Part shown: in pieces, positions 55,022 to 63,907 of the stretch
Position numbering within the stretch: the stretch's first letter is position 1
Layout of the letters: the number at the start of each line of letters is the position of its first letter
From: Pseudomonas entomophila
GTDB taxonomy: Bacteria; Pseudomonadota; Gammaproteobacteria; Pseudomonadales; Pseudomonadaceae
DNA: 64,000 bases
NCBI RefSeq assembly: GCF_013523165.1
Contig: NZ_JAAMQI010000008.1
Span: forward strand, 62,001-126,000
Direction of reading: 5' to 3'
The notes under the pieces: model-generated
What the model was told of the DNA's origin: nothing
Seen by the model: only the letters and a program-made list of their open reading frames with translations
Database searches by the model: none
Made by a program: the position numbers and the translations under genes

Positions 55022-55876
55022 TCATGACGAGGCCAGGAGGGCGCCATAGCCCTCCTGGTAGCTCGCATATGCAGGTACCCAACCCAGCGCCCTGGCCCGC
55101 GCATTGCTGCAGCGCTTGCTGCCCGTACGCCGTACGCGCGCCTGATCGGACCATTCGGTAACGCCCAGTTGCTGCCGCAGCCACGCGACGACCTCGAACA
55201 GGGGGGCAGGTGCATCGTCCACGCCCAGGTACAGCGTCTGCAAGGGCACGCCTTGCACGTCGGCCTGCACCAGGAAGTCCAGCAGCCCGGCCGCATCATC
55301 GACATGGATGCGGTTGCCATAGAGGGGCGGGGTTTCGGTGACCCGGTAGCCCTGGCGCACCTGGCCGAGCAGCCACTGCCGTCCCGGCCCGTAGAGCCCG
55401 GTCAGGCGCACCACGGTGGCGGGCAGGCCGCTGTCCAGGGCCAGCTGCTCGGCCTCCAGCATCAACCGTCCCGAATACCCCTGCGGTTCGGTGGCAGAGG
55501 TTTCATCCACCCATTCGCCGGCCTGCTGCCCATACACGCTGCTGCTCGACACGAAGAGCAGCCGCCGGGGCCGCTGCCCATGCGCCTGGAGCCAGTCGAG
55601 CACGTGCCTTAGCCCGTCCACGTAGGCAGCGCGATAGCCTGCTTCATCATGCTGGCTCGCCGCCACGCAGTAGATCAGGTAGTCCGGCGCCTGCCGCGGC
55701 CAGGCCGCCGGACACTGCGCCTGGTGCAGGTCGGCGGCGACCGGCTGCACACCGTCGGGCAGCCCGTCCACATGACGGCGCAATCCGCTGACCTGCCAGC
55801 CCCGGGCGAGCAGTCGTTTCGCCAGGCGGCTGCCCACGTCACCGCAGCCCACGATCATTGCGTAACGTTCGGACAT
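55022..55876 (-). CDS. NAD(P)-dependent epimerase-like protein (YeeZ-type atypical SDR)
   Basis: A 284-residue extended SDR. The dinucleotide motif IVGCGDVGSRLAKRLL begins at about residue 8 (atypical GxGxxG), and VSSSSVYG and GLYGPGR are typical of epimerase-fold proteins. At the YxxxK site the sequence is YSGRLMLE, without the catalytic lysine, so it is a non-classical member. ATG 55876 has GGGAGA upstream; ATG 55891 is an alternative. Convergent with the lipoprotein gene. Function unknown. Confidence 0.8.
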   Translation of the reverse strand: MSERYAMIVGCGDVGSRLAKRLLARGWQVSGLRRHVDGLPDGVQPVAADLHQAQCPAAWPRQAPDYLIYCVAASQHDEAGYRAAYVDGLRHVLDWLQAHGQRPRRLLFVSSSSVYGQQAGEWVDETSATEPQGYSGRLMLEAEQLALDSGLPATVVRLTGLYGPGRQWLLGQVRQGYRVTETPPLYGNRIHVDDAAGLLDFLVQADVQGVPLQTLYLGVDDAPAPLFEVVAWLRQQLGVTEWSDQARVRRTGSKRCSNARARALGWVPAYASYQEGYGALLASS

Positions 55877-56060
55877 CAATGCGTCTCCCATGCCTTGCCT
55901 TCGAACCGATTCGAGCCCGCAAGCGCAAGCCGTTTGTAAAAAAAAGATACTCTATTGCTTCTGCTAACAAGAATTAATTGCAATAATGCCGGCCTGCCTG
56001 TTCTCGGCCGTCCCCAGGCCTCGAGGACATCCACCTTCATCTTCATCAGGTCCGGCCAGC

Positions 56061-57014
56061 ATGACACGTATTCCATCCTCCGCTTCGCCAACCACCTCGC
56101 GCGCCTGGCGCGCCATTGCCGCGCTGATGTTCAGCCTGGCACTGGCCCCGGCCGCCCTGGCAGACGAACCCGCCACGCAGCCGGCCACCTCCACGGCGAC
56201 CGCGCCAGCCGCTGCGGCGTCCAGCGCGACGACGCCGAATACGCCTGCCGCCACCCCGGCGCCTGCTGACGCCGACGACACGCAGGCGCTGGTCGAGGAC
56301 ACCAGCCTCGGCATGGCGCACGACCTGTCGCCGTGGGGGATGTACAAGAACGCCGACGTGGTGGTCAAGGCCGTCATGATCGGCCTGGCCATCGCGTCGA
56401 TCATCACCTGGACCATCTGGATCGCCAAGGGCCTCGAGCTGCTCGGCGCCAAACGCCGTCTGCGCGGTGAGATCGCCACGCTGAAGAGGTCCGCCACCCT
56501 GCGCGACGCCAGCGAGTCGAGCCAGAAGGAAGGCACCCTGGCGCATACCCTGGTGCACGACGCCCTCGAAGAGATGCGCCTGTCGGCCAACGCCCGCGAG
56601 AAGGAAGGCATCAAGGAACGCGTCAGCTTCCGTCTGGAGCGCCTGGTCGCGGCCAGCGGTCGCAACATGAGCAACGGTACCGGCGTACTCGCCACCATCG
56701 GTTCCACCGCACCCTTCGTCGGCCTGTTCGGCACCGTCTGGGGCATCATGAACAGCTTCATCGGCATCGCCAAGACGCAGACCACCAACCTGGCCGTGGT
56801 CGCCCCCGGTATCGCCGAAGCCTTGCTCGCCACGGCCCTGGGCCTGGTCGCGGCCATTCCGGCAGTCGTCATCTACAACGTCTTCGCCCGCTCCATCGCC
56901 GGCTACAAGGCGCAGGTGTCCGACGCCTCGGCCCAGGTCCTGCTGCTGGTCAGCCGTGACCTGGATCATCAGGGCAGCGACCGCGCCGCCCCCCACATGG
57001 TGAAAGTGGGGTAA
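56061..57014 (+). CDS. exbB: TonB-system proton channel subunit ExbB
   Basis: A 317-residue ExbB with a signal peptide-like N-terminus (LMFSLALAPAALA) and an extended Ala/Thr/Pro-rich segment to about residue 80, then three membrane helices. The MotA/ExbB block GSTAPFVGLFGTVWGIMNSFIGIAKTQ is intact. With ExbD and TonB it uses proton motive force to drive outer-membrane iron-siderophore uptake. ATG 56061 is selected from the cluster of in-frame ATGs because it precedes the signal peptide. First gene of exbB-exbD-tonB. Confidence 0.95.
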   Translation: MTRIPSSASPTTSRAWRAIAALMFSLALAPAALADEPATQPATSTATAPAAAASSATTPNTPAATPAPADADDTQALVEDTSLGMAHDLSPWGMYKNADVVVKAVMIGLAIASIITWTIWIAKGLELLGAKRRLRGEIATLKRSATLRDASESSQKEGTLAHTLVHDALEEMRLSANAREKEGIKERVSFRLERLVAASGRNMSNGTGVLATIGSTAPFVGLFGTVWGIMNSFIGIAKTQTTNLAVVAPGIAEALLATALGLVAAIPAVVIYNVFARSIAGYKAQVSDASAQVLLLVSRDLDHQGSDRAAPHMVKVG

Positions 57015-57017
57015 GCC

Positions 57018-57446
57018 ATGGGCCTGCATCTCAACGAAGGTGGCGACGACCTCGCCGAGAACCACGAAATCAACGTCACGCCGTTCATCGACGTGATGCT
57101 GGTGCTGCTGATCATCTTCATGGTGGCTGCGCCTCTGGCGACCGTCGACATCAAGGTGGACCTGCCGGCCTCGACCGCCAAGCCGGCACCCAGGCCGGAA
57201 AAACCGGTGTTCGTCAGCGTCAAGGCCGACCAGAAGCTGTACGTCGGCGATGACCTGGTGGCGCAACCCGGTCAGCTCGGTGCGATGCTCGATGCCCGCA
57301 CCAAGGGCGACAAGGAAACCACGATCTTCTTCCAGGCCGACAAGGGTGTCGACTACGGCGACCTGATGGAGGTGATGAACACCATGCGCGCGGCAGGCTA
57401 CCTGAAGGTCGGCCTGGTCGGACTAGAGACGGCAGCCAAGAAATGA
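57018..57446 (+). CDS. exbD: TonB-system subunit ExbD
   Basis: A 142-residue ExbD with one membrane helix (INVTPFIDVMLVLLIIFMVAAP) carrying the essential Asp at about residue 25 and a periplasmic domain. It starts 3 bp after exbB, and its last 4 bases overlap the tonB start (ATGA), so the three genes are translationally coupled. Confidence 0.95.
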   Translation: MGLHLNEGGDDLAENHEINVTPFIDVMLVLLIIFMVAAPLATVDIKVDLPASTAKPAPRPEKPVFVSVKADQKLYVGDDLVAQPGQLGAMLDARTKGDKETTIFFQADKGVDYGDLMEVMNTMRAAGYLKVGLVGLETAAKK

Positions 57447-58180
57447 CCAAGAAGCGGCATAACCTGGCACGCTACAGTGGCAGCCTGGCGCTTGTGCTCG
57501 GCCTGCATGCCGCTGCGGTGCTGCTCGCCATGAACTGGACCAAGCCACAGGTCATCGAGCTGCCCCCCGCAGCCATGATGGTCCAGATGGCCCCTCTGCC
57601 CGAGCCGGCCCCGCCACCGCCCCCGAAGGCCGCGCCACAACCGCCGACGCCGGTGGAGGAGCCTCCGCTGCCCAAGGTCGCGGAAGCGCCGAAACCCAAG
57701 ATCGCCATTCCCAAGCCGCCCAAGCCTCAGCCCAAGCCCAAGCCGCAGCCGCCCAAGCCTGAGAAGAAGCCTGAGCCGCCCCAGGAAAAGCCGCCGACCG
57801 AGCCTGTGGCCGAAACGCCGCCAACGCCCGCACCGCCGAAACCCTCGGCTGCACCGGCGCCGAGCGTCGCGTCCAACAGCAAGGCCCTGCCAACCTGGCA
57901 GAGCGACTTGTTGCGGCACCTGGCCAAGTACAAGCGTTACCCCGAGGACGCGCGCCGTCGCGGCCTGCAGGGCATCAACCGCTTGCGCTTCACGGTCGAC
58001 GCCGAAGGCAGGATCCTGTCCTATGCACTGGCCGACGGGTCTGGCAGCGCAGCCCTGGACCGTGCCACGCTGGAGATGATCCGACGGGCACAGCCGGTGC
58101 CCAAGCCGCCCAAGGAAGTGCTGAACAACGGCAGCATCGAGGTGGTCGCGCCCTTCGTGTACTCCCTGGATCGCCGCTGA
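57443..58180 (+). CDS. tonB: TonB energy transducer
   Basis: A 245-residue TonB: N-terminal anchor (about 12-31), a Pro/Lys-rich periplasmic spacer (about 50-140, PKPPKPQPKPKPQPPKPEKK), and a C-terminal domain with YKRYPEDARRRGLQGINRLRF. Contacts TonB boxes of outer-membrane receptors. The spacer is the usual species-variable region. Confidence 0.94.
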   Translation: MTKKRHNLARYSGSLALVLGLHAAAVLLAMNWTKPQVIELPPAAMMVQMAPLPEPAPPPPPKAAPQPPTPVEEPPLPKVAEAPKPKIAIPKPPKPQPKPKPQPPKPEKKPEPPQEKPPTEPVAETPPTPAPPKPSAAPAPSVASNSKALPTWQSDLLRHLAKYKRYPEDARRRGLQGINRLRFTVDAEGRILSYALADGSGSAALDRATLEMIRRAQPVPKPPKEVLNNGSIEVVAPFVYSLDRR

Positions 58181-58199
58181 AGGCGCGCCTGTCGCGAAA

Positions 58200-58221
58200 A
58201 CGCACGTCTGATAGCGTGCGT
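58200..58221. terminator. Hairpin between tonB and oxyR
   Basis: ACGCAC, a 10-base loop, GTGCGT, 20 bp after the tonB stop. No T run; candidate tonB transcript end. A TATGCT hexamer at 58239-58244 could be the oxyR -10 box. Confidence 0.4.
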
Positions 58222-58271
58222 CCATCGAGTGCAGCCGCTATGCTGGGGCCGCAACTTCATGGACGCACGTT

Positions 58272-59198
58272 ATGACCCTCACAGAACTCCGCTACATCGT
58301 CACACTCGCCCAAGAGCAACACTTCGGCCACGCCGCCGAACGGTGTCACGTCAGTCAGCCGACCCTGTCGGTGGGCGTGAAGAAGCTCGAGGACGAGCTG
58401 GGCGTGCTGATCTTCGAACGCAGCAAGAGCGCGGTCCGTCTGACGCCGGTCGGCGAAAGCATCGTGGCCCAGGCCCAGAAGGTCCTCGAGCAGGCCCAGG
58501 GCATCCGCGAACTGGCCCAGGCGGGCAAGAACCAGCTGACCGCCCCGCTCAAGGTCGGTGCCATCTATACCGTGGGTCCTTATCTCTTCCCGCACCTGAT
58601 CCCGCAGCTGCACCGGGTCGCCCCGCAGATGCCGCTGTACATCGAAGAGAACTTCACCCACGTGCTGCGCGAAAAGCTGCGCAACGGTGAGCTCGACGCG
58701 GTGATCATCGCCCTGCCGTTCAACGAGGCCGACGTGCTGACCATGCCGCTCTACGATGAGCCGTTCTATGCCTTGATGCCCAGCAATCACCCCTGGACCG
58801 CCAAGAAAAGCATCGACACCGCGGCCCTCAACGACAAGAGCCTGTTGCTGCTGGGCGAGGGCCACTGCTTCCGTGACCAGGTCCTGGAAGCGTGCCCGAC
58901 CCTGACCAAAGGGGGCGAAGGGTCACGCCATACCACCGTGGAGTCCAGCTCCCTGGAAACCATCCGGCACATGGTCGCCTCTGGCCTGGGCATCTCGATC
59001 CTGCCGCTGTCGGCCGTGCACAGCCATCACTATGCGCCGGGCGTCATCGAGGTCCGCCCGCTGACGGCGCCATCGCCGTTCCGCACCGTGGCCATCGCCT
59101 GGCGTGCCAGCTTCCCACGGCCCAAGGCCATCGAGATCCTCGCCGACTCGATACGGCTGTGTTCGGTCGCCAAGCCGCCCGTGGACCCGTCGGTCTGA
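58272..59198 (+). CDS. oxyR: Hydrogen peroxide-responsive regulator OxyR
   Basis: A 308-residue LysR-family OxyR. The two redox cysteines are at the canonical positions, Cys199 (GEGHCFRD) and Cys208 (VLEACPT), which form the activating disulfide upon peroxide exposure. The HTH (about 5-65) is LRYIVTLAQEQHFGHAAERCHVSQPTLSVGVKKLE-type. Start at ATG 58272. recG follows 3 bp later, so oxyR and recG are probably co-transcribed, as in other pseudomonads. Confidence 0.96.
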   Translation: MTLTELRYIVTLAQEQHFGHAAERCHVSQPTLSVGVKKLEDELGVLIFERSKSAVRLTPVGESIVAQAQKVLEQAQGIRELAQAGKNQLTAPLKVGAIYTVGPYLFPHLIPQLHRVAPQMPLYIEENFTHVLREKLRNGELDAVIIALPFNEADVLTMPLYDEPFYALMPSNHPWTAKKSIDTAALNDKSLLLLGEGHCFRDQVLEACPTLTKGGEGSRHTTVESSSLETIRHMVASGLGISILPLSAVHSHHYAPGVIEVRPLTAPSPFRTVAIAWRASFPRPKAIEILADSIRLCSVAKPPVDPSV

Positions 59199-59201
59199 CC
59201 C

Positions 59202-61280
59202 ATGAGCGAGCTGTCGAAGGTGCCGGTCATCGCGCTCAAGGGGGTGGGCGAGGCCATGGCACAGAAACTCGCCAAGGTCGGCCTGGAAAACCTGCAGGAC
59301 CTGCTGTTCCACCTGCCCCTGCGCTATCAGGACCGCACCCGCGTGATCCCCATCGGTGCCCTGCGCCCTGGGCAGGACGCCGTGGTCGAGGGCGTGGTCA
59401 GCGGCGCCGACGTGGTGATGGGCAAGCGCCGCAGCCTGGTGGTGCGCATGGGCGACGGCAGCGGCGTGCTGAGCCTGCGCTTCTACCACTTCAGCCATGC
59501 GCAGCGCGAAGGCCTCAAGCGGGGCACTCACCTGCGCTGCTATGGCGAGGTCCGCCCTGGTGCCTCGGGCCTCGAGATCTACCATCCCGAATACCGCGCC
59601 CTCAATGGTGACGAGCCACCGCCTGCGGTCGAGCAGACGCTGACGCCGATCTACCCCACCACCGAGGGCCTGACCCAGCAACGCCTGCGCGTGCTGTGCC
59701 AGCAGAGCCTGGCGCAGCTCGGCCCGAGCAGCCTGCCGGACTGGATACCCGACGAACTGGCCCGCGACTACCAGCTGTCGCCGCTGGACGAGGCCATTCG
59801 CTACCTGCACAACCCGCCTGCGGACGCGGATGTCGACGAACTGGCCGAAGGGCATCACTGGGCCCAGCACCGCCTGGCGTTCGAAGAGCTGCTGACGCAC
59901 CAGCTGTCGCAACAGCGCGTGCGCGAGAGCCTGCGGACCTTGCGTGCTCCGGTACTGCCCAAAGCCAGTCGATTGCCCGCTCGCTACCTGGCCAACCTGG
60001 GCTTTCAGCCCACCGGCGCGCAGCAGCGCGTGGGCAATGAGATCGCCTACGACCTCAGCCAGGCCGAACCGATGATGCGACTGGTGCAGGGCGATGTCGG
60101 CGCCGGCAAGACCGTGGTGGCGGCCCTGGCGGCGCTGCAGGCGCTCGAGGCGGGTTACCAGGTGGCGCTGATGGCGCCGACCGAGATCCTGGCCGAGCAG
60201 CACTTCATCACCTTCAAGCGCTGGCTCGAGCCCCTGGGCCTCGAGGTCGCCTGGCTGGCGGGCAAGCTCAAGGGCAAGGCCCGGGTCAGCGCCCTCGAAC
60301 AGATCGCCAACGGCGCACCGATGGTGGTCGGCACCCATGCGCTGTTCCAGGAGGAAGTGAAGTTCAAGCACCTGGCCCTGGCGATCATCGACGAGCAGCA
60401 CCGCTTCGGCGTCCAGCAGCGCCTGGCGCTGCGCCAGAAGGGGGTGGGCGGCGACCTGTGTCCGCACCAGCTGATCATGACCGCCACGCCGATTCCACGG
60501 ACCCTGGCCATGAGCGCCTACGCCGACCTGGACACGTCGGTCCTGGACGAGCTGCCACCCGGTCGTACCCCGGTGAACACCGTGCTGGTAGCCGACAGCC
60601 GGCGCTTCGAAGTGGTGGAGCGGGTGCGGGCCGCTTGCGCCGAGGGCCGTCAGGCCTATTGGGTCTGCACCCTGATCGAGGAATCCGAGGAACTCACCTG
60701 CCAGGCAGCCGAGAGCACCTACGAGGACCTGGGCAGCGCCTTGGGCGAGCTGAGCGTGGGCCTCATCCACGGCCGCATGAAGCCCGCCGAGAAGGCAGCG
60801 ATCATGGCCGAATTCAAGGCTGGCCACCTGCAGTTGCTGGTCGCCACCACGGTCATCGAGGTCGGTGTCGACGTACCCAACGCCAGCCTGATGATCATCG
60901 AGAACCCCGAGCGGCTGGGCCTGGCTCAGCTGCATCAGCTGCGTGGCCGCGTGGGCCGCGGCAGCGCCGTCAGCCACTGCGTGCTGCTGTACCATCCGCC
61001 GTTGTCGCAGATCGGCCGGCAGCGCCTGGGGATCATGCGCGAGACCAATGACGGCTTCGTGATCGCCGAGAAAGACCTCGAGCTGCGCGGTCCCGGCGAG
61101 ATGCTCGGTACGCGCCAGACTGGCTTGCTACAGTTCAAGGTAGCCGACCTGATGCGCGATGCGGACCTGCTGCCGGCCGTGCGTGACGCAGCACAGGCGT
61201 TGCTGGCCCGCTGGCCGCATCACGTCAGCCCCCTGCTCGACCGTTGGTTGCGCCATGGCCAGCAATATGGCCAAGTGTGA
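59202..61280 (+). CDS. recG: ATP-dependent DNA helicase RecG
   Basis: A 692-residue RecG, which remodels stalled replication forks and Holliday junctions. N-terminal wedge (OB-fold) domain about 60-160; helicase motif I GDVGAGKT at 297-304; DEQH at 397-400; motif VI QLRGRVGRGSAVSHC; C-terminal TRG-like region MRETNDGFVIAEKDLELRGPGE. Start at ATG 59202, 3 bp after oxyR. Confidence 0.96.
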   Translation: MSELSKVPVIALKGVGEAMAQKLAKVGLENLQDLLFHLPLRYQDRTRVIPIGALRPGQDAVVEGVVSGADVVMGKRRSLVVRMGDGSGVLSLRFYHFSHAQREGLKRGTHLRCYGEVRPGASGLEIYHPEYRALNGDEPPPAVEQTLTPIYPTTEGLTQQRLRVLCQQSLAQLGPSSLPDWIPDELARDYQLSPLDEAIRYLHNPPADADVDELAEGHHWAQHRLAFEELLTHQLSQQRVRESLRTLRAPVLPKASRLPARYLANLGFQPTGAQQRVGNEIAYDLSQAEPMMRLVQGDVGAGKTVVAALAALQALEAGYQVALMAPTEILAEQHFITFKRWLEPLGLEVAWLAGKLKGKARVSALEQIANGAPMVVGTHALFQEEVKFKHLALAIIDEQHRFGVQQRLALRQKGVGGDLCPHQLIMTATPIPRTLAMSAYADLDTSVLDELPPGRTPVNTVLVADSRRFEVVERVRAACAEGRQAYWVCTLIEESEELTCQAAESTYEDLGSALGELSVGLIHGRMKPAEKAAIMAEFKAGHLQLLVATTVIEVGVDVPNASLMIIENPERLGLAQLHQLRGRVGRGSAVSHCVLLYHPPLSQIGRQRLGIMRETNDGFVIAEKDLELRGPGEMLGTRQTGLLQFKVADLMRDADLLPAVRDAAQALLARWPHHVSPLLDRWLRHGQQYGQV

Positions 61281-61349
61281 CCTGCTTCACATGGAACCGT
61301 CCGCATTCGAGGACCGTTTATATTTTGCGTTTAACACTGGGTCGCCATC

Positions 61350-62738
61350 ATGACTGAAGTTGCTCTGGAAACCACCGTCACTCATGCACCGTCCGTGATC
61401 TGTTGCTTGCTCGACAAGCTGGGCGTGGCCTACCGCGAGGTTCCAGACCAGCCCGAGCATTTGCCAGCCCGCAAGATCCAGGCGGTGCTGCTGGATGACG
61501 AAGTCGGCGCCCTGATGGTGCTGTTCCCGTGCAGCCATCTGCTGGACCTCAAGCGCCTGACCGAGTTGACGGGCCGCACGCTGACGGCCGTGCCGGTCGC
61601 CCGACTGCGGCAGATGCTCGACAAGCATGGCCTCAAGACCCTGCCGGCGATTCCGGCGCTGACCAGCTCGCCGTGCCTGTACGAACAGAGCGTGCTGGAG
61701 ACCGATTCGCTGCTGATCCAGTCTGGCGAGACGGGGGTATTGCTGGAGTTGACGCTGACCGAGTTCAAGCGCCTGCTGGCCAAGGCCAGCGCCGGCAGCT
61801 TCGGCGAGCCGGTGCGCAACATCCATTTCAATCTCGACCGCAAGGACGACTCCAAGGAGATCAGTCGGGCGGTCCAGGCCTTCACGGCGCGGCGCATCCA
61901 GCAGCGTCTCGAGCAGACCATCGAGATCCCGCCGCTGCCCGACTCGGCCCAGAAGATCATCAAGCTGCGCGTGGACCCCGATGCCAGCATCGACGACATC
62001 ACCCGTGTGGTGGAAACCGATCCGGCCCTGGCGGCCCAGGTCGTCAGTTGGGCGGCCTCGCCCTACTACGCGTTTCCCGGCAAGATCCGCTCGGTGGAGG
62101 ACGCCATCGGCCGGGTGCTGGGCTTCGACCTGGTGATCAACCTGGCGCTGGGGCTTGCCCTGGGCAAGACCTTGAGCCTGCCCAAGGACCATCCCCAGCA
62201 CGACACGCCCTACTGGCAGCAATCGATCTACACCGCTGCCGTGATCGAAGGCCTGACCCGGGCCATGCCCAGGGCCGAACGACCGGAAGGGGGTCTGACC
62301 TACCTGGGGGGCCTGCTGCACAACTTCGGCTACCTGCTGCTGGCCCACGTGTTCCCGCCCCACTTCTCGCTGATCTGCCGTCACCTGGAGGTCAACCCAC
62401 ACTTGAGCCACCCCTACATCGAGCAGCACTTGCTGGGCATCACCCGTGAACAGATGGGCGCCTGGCTGCTGGGGCTGTGGGACATGCCGGACGAGCTGGC
62501 CACGGCCTTGCGCTTCCAGCACGACGCGCACTATGCGGGCGAGCATGCCGCGTTCGCGAACCTGGTCTGCCTGGCGACGCGTTTGTTGCGCGCGCGTGGC
62601 ATCGGCAGTGGCCCTGAGCTGGAAATCCCCGACGCCCTGCTCGACCGCCTGCACCTGTCGCGCCAGAAAGCCGAAGAGGTCGTGGGCCGGATCCTGGATG
62701 CTGAAGCCCTGTTGCGCGAGCTGGCCTCGCAGTTCTGA
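61350..62738 (+). CDS. YbaK-like / HDOD fusion protein (signalling)
   Basis: A 462-residue protein. The first 150 residues (CCLLDKLGVAYREVPDQP, ARKIQAVLLDDEVGALMVLFP, LTELTGRTLTAVPVARLRQML) resemble YbaK-type aminoacyl-tRNA deacylase domains. An HDOD domain follows (about 190-400) with IPPLPDSAQKIIKLRVDP and LGGLLHNFGYLLLAHVFP. HDOD proteins act in signalling without proven enzymatic activity. Start at ATG 61350; 69 bp downstream of recG. Convergent with the gene at 62758. The fusion itself is clear; a deacylase activity of the first domain is inferred. Confidence 0.85.
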   Translation: MTEVALETTVTHAPSVICCLLDKLGVAYREVPDQPEHLPARKIQAVLLDDEVGALMVLFPCSHLLDLKRLTELTGRTLTAVPVARLRQMLDKHGLKTLPAIPALTSSPCLYEQSVLETDSLLIQSGETGVLLELTLTEFKRLLAKASAGSFGEPVRNIHFNLDRKDDSKEISRAVQAFTARRIQQRLEQTIEIPPLPDSAQKIIKLRVDPDASIDDITRVVETDPALAAQVVSWAASPYYAFPGKIRSVEDAIGRVLGFDLVINLALGLALGKTLSLPKDHPQHDTPYWQQSIYTAAVIEGLTRAMPRAERPEGGLTYLGGLLHNFGYLLLAHVFPPHFSLICRHLEVNPHLSHPYIEQHLLGITREQMGAWLLGLWDMPDELATALRFQHDAHYAGEHAAFANLVCLATRLLRARGIGSGPELEIPDALLDRLHLSRQKAEEVVGRILDAEALLRELASQF

Positions 62739-62757
62739 GCGACACGCGCCACCGGCC

Positions 62758-63132
62758 TCAGGCCGGCCGGCGTGACCGCAGGTGTTTCATCAGGCCCTGG
62801 AACCACATGACCAGGGCCGGATTGCCCTTGATCTGGATGCCCTTGTCCTGAACCCCCTGCATGAAGGCCAGCTGCTTGTTCTTGGCTTGCAGGGTCGCGT
62901 AGCCATAGGGCGCATCCTTGAAGGCGATGGCGAACGCCGGCTGGGGATGCAGGCCTCGCCGGCTGGTGACGCGCAGGTCTTTGACGATGAAGTGCCGTGC
63001 GACACGCCCATCGAGCGTCTGCATCTGGAACACCAGGTCCTTGTCCTGCAACTGCTTGCGAAAGGCCGGGTTGGAACGGCTGGCCCTGGCCATGAGCAGG
63101 CCCATGGCCCACAAGAGAACGCGAAACTTCAT
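62758..63132 (-). CDS. SCP2-like small protein
   Basis: A 124-residue protein. The run FQMQTLDGRVARHFIVKDLRV, FAIAFKDAPYGYATLQAKN and GIQIKGNPALVMWFQGLMKHL matches the sterol-carrier-protein-2 (SCP2) fold, with the hallmark GNPALVMWF near the C-terminus. The N-terminus is a single hydrophobic stretch (LLWAMGLLMA). It may bind a lipid. ATG 63132 is the only plausible start. A short hairpin (62752-62766) overlaps its stop in the convergent spacer. Confidence 0.7.
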   Translation of the reverse strand: MKFRVLLWAMGLLMARASRSNPAFRKQLQDKDLVFQMQTLDGRVARHFIVKDLRVTSRRGLHPQPAFAIAFKDAPYGYATLQAKNKQLAFMQGVQDKGIQIKGNPALVMWFQGLMKHLRSRRPA

Positions 63133-63247
63133 CGTGACATCTCGAAAACGAAGGTACCCGGCAGTCTATCGGCGCACGCGCCGAATGCCAGCCGGGCCTG
63201 ATGCGCCGAGCACAGGCCGGTCGCCTTGCCCTGGCGTGGTGACCCCC

Positions 63248-63616
63248 TCAGCGCGCGCCCTTGGCTGTACGGGCGGCCCTGGAAGGCGAAGCCGCCGTCT
63301 TGGACTTGGCGGTGCCGGATGCTTTCGTGGCTGGTGTAGCGGTGTCGCCCTGAAGCAGGTCCCGGAATGCCTTGCCAGGCTTGAAGGCGACCGTGTTGCT
63401 GGCCTTGATCTGCAAGGCCTCGCCGGTCTGCGGGTTCTTGCCGTTACGGGCGCCCCGGTGACGCTTTTCGAAGGTGCCGAAGCCCACCAAGGTCACGCTC
63501 TGGCTGTCGACCGCCTGCGTGATGGTGTCCAGTATCGCGTTGAGCACCTCGTTGGCCTTGTCCTTGTTCAGGCCGGTTTCTTCCGAGATGACGGTAGCGA
63601 GCTGTGGTTTGCGCAT
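63248..63616 (-). CDS. hupA: HU-family DNA-binding protein with basic C-terminal tail
   Basis: A 122-residue histone-like HU. The HU core (about 1-90) is complete: MRKPQLATVISEETGLNKDKANEVL, VTLVGFGTFEKRHRGARNGKNPQTGEALQIKASNTVAFKPGKAFRD. A tail of about 30 residues follows (GDTATPATKASGTAKSKTAASPSRAARTAKGAR), rich in Ala, Lys, Arg, Thr and Ser like histone H1 tails; canonical HU ends near residue 90. ATG 63616 has AGAGG upstream. The tail may add DNA-binding or compaction ability. Confidence 0.87.
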   Translation of the reverse strand: MRKPQLATVISEETGLNKDKANEVLNAILDTITQAVDSQSVTLVGFGTFEKRHRGARNGKNPQTGEALQIKASNTVAFKPGKAFRDLLQGDTATPATKASGTAKSKTAASPSRAARTAKGAR

Positions 63617-63907
63617 GGTAGAGCCTCTTTGACGGAATTCTTTTTGTTATGCCGTGCAGTGCGCTGGGCGGAGTGTCCAGGGGTACGACGCGGCTTCCAG
63701 GCTGAGACAGACGCGGTTGAGAATGGCACGCCGTGGTGACGCACGCCAGTCCTCCCCCTCAATCAGGCGGACAGGTGGCGCTTCTGCCCTGCGTCGAGGC
63801 GCATTGGTGCGGTTTGGCCCAGCGTTCGCCGGGCCGCGCCTTGCGGAAGCTGCCTTTCAATCATGCTAAGCTCGGCGCTTCCTCAGCCCGTGACAGCCCT
63901 CGACAAC

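Noticed and set aside
55961..55990. Fur box upstream of exbB
   Set aside because: The best alignment to the 19-bp consensus gives roughly half the positions, no better than expected in AT-rich DNA.
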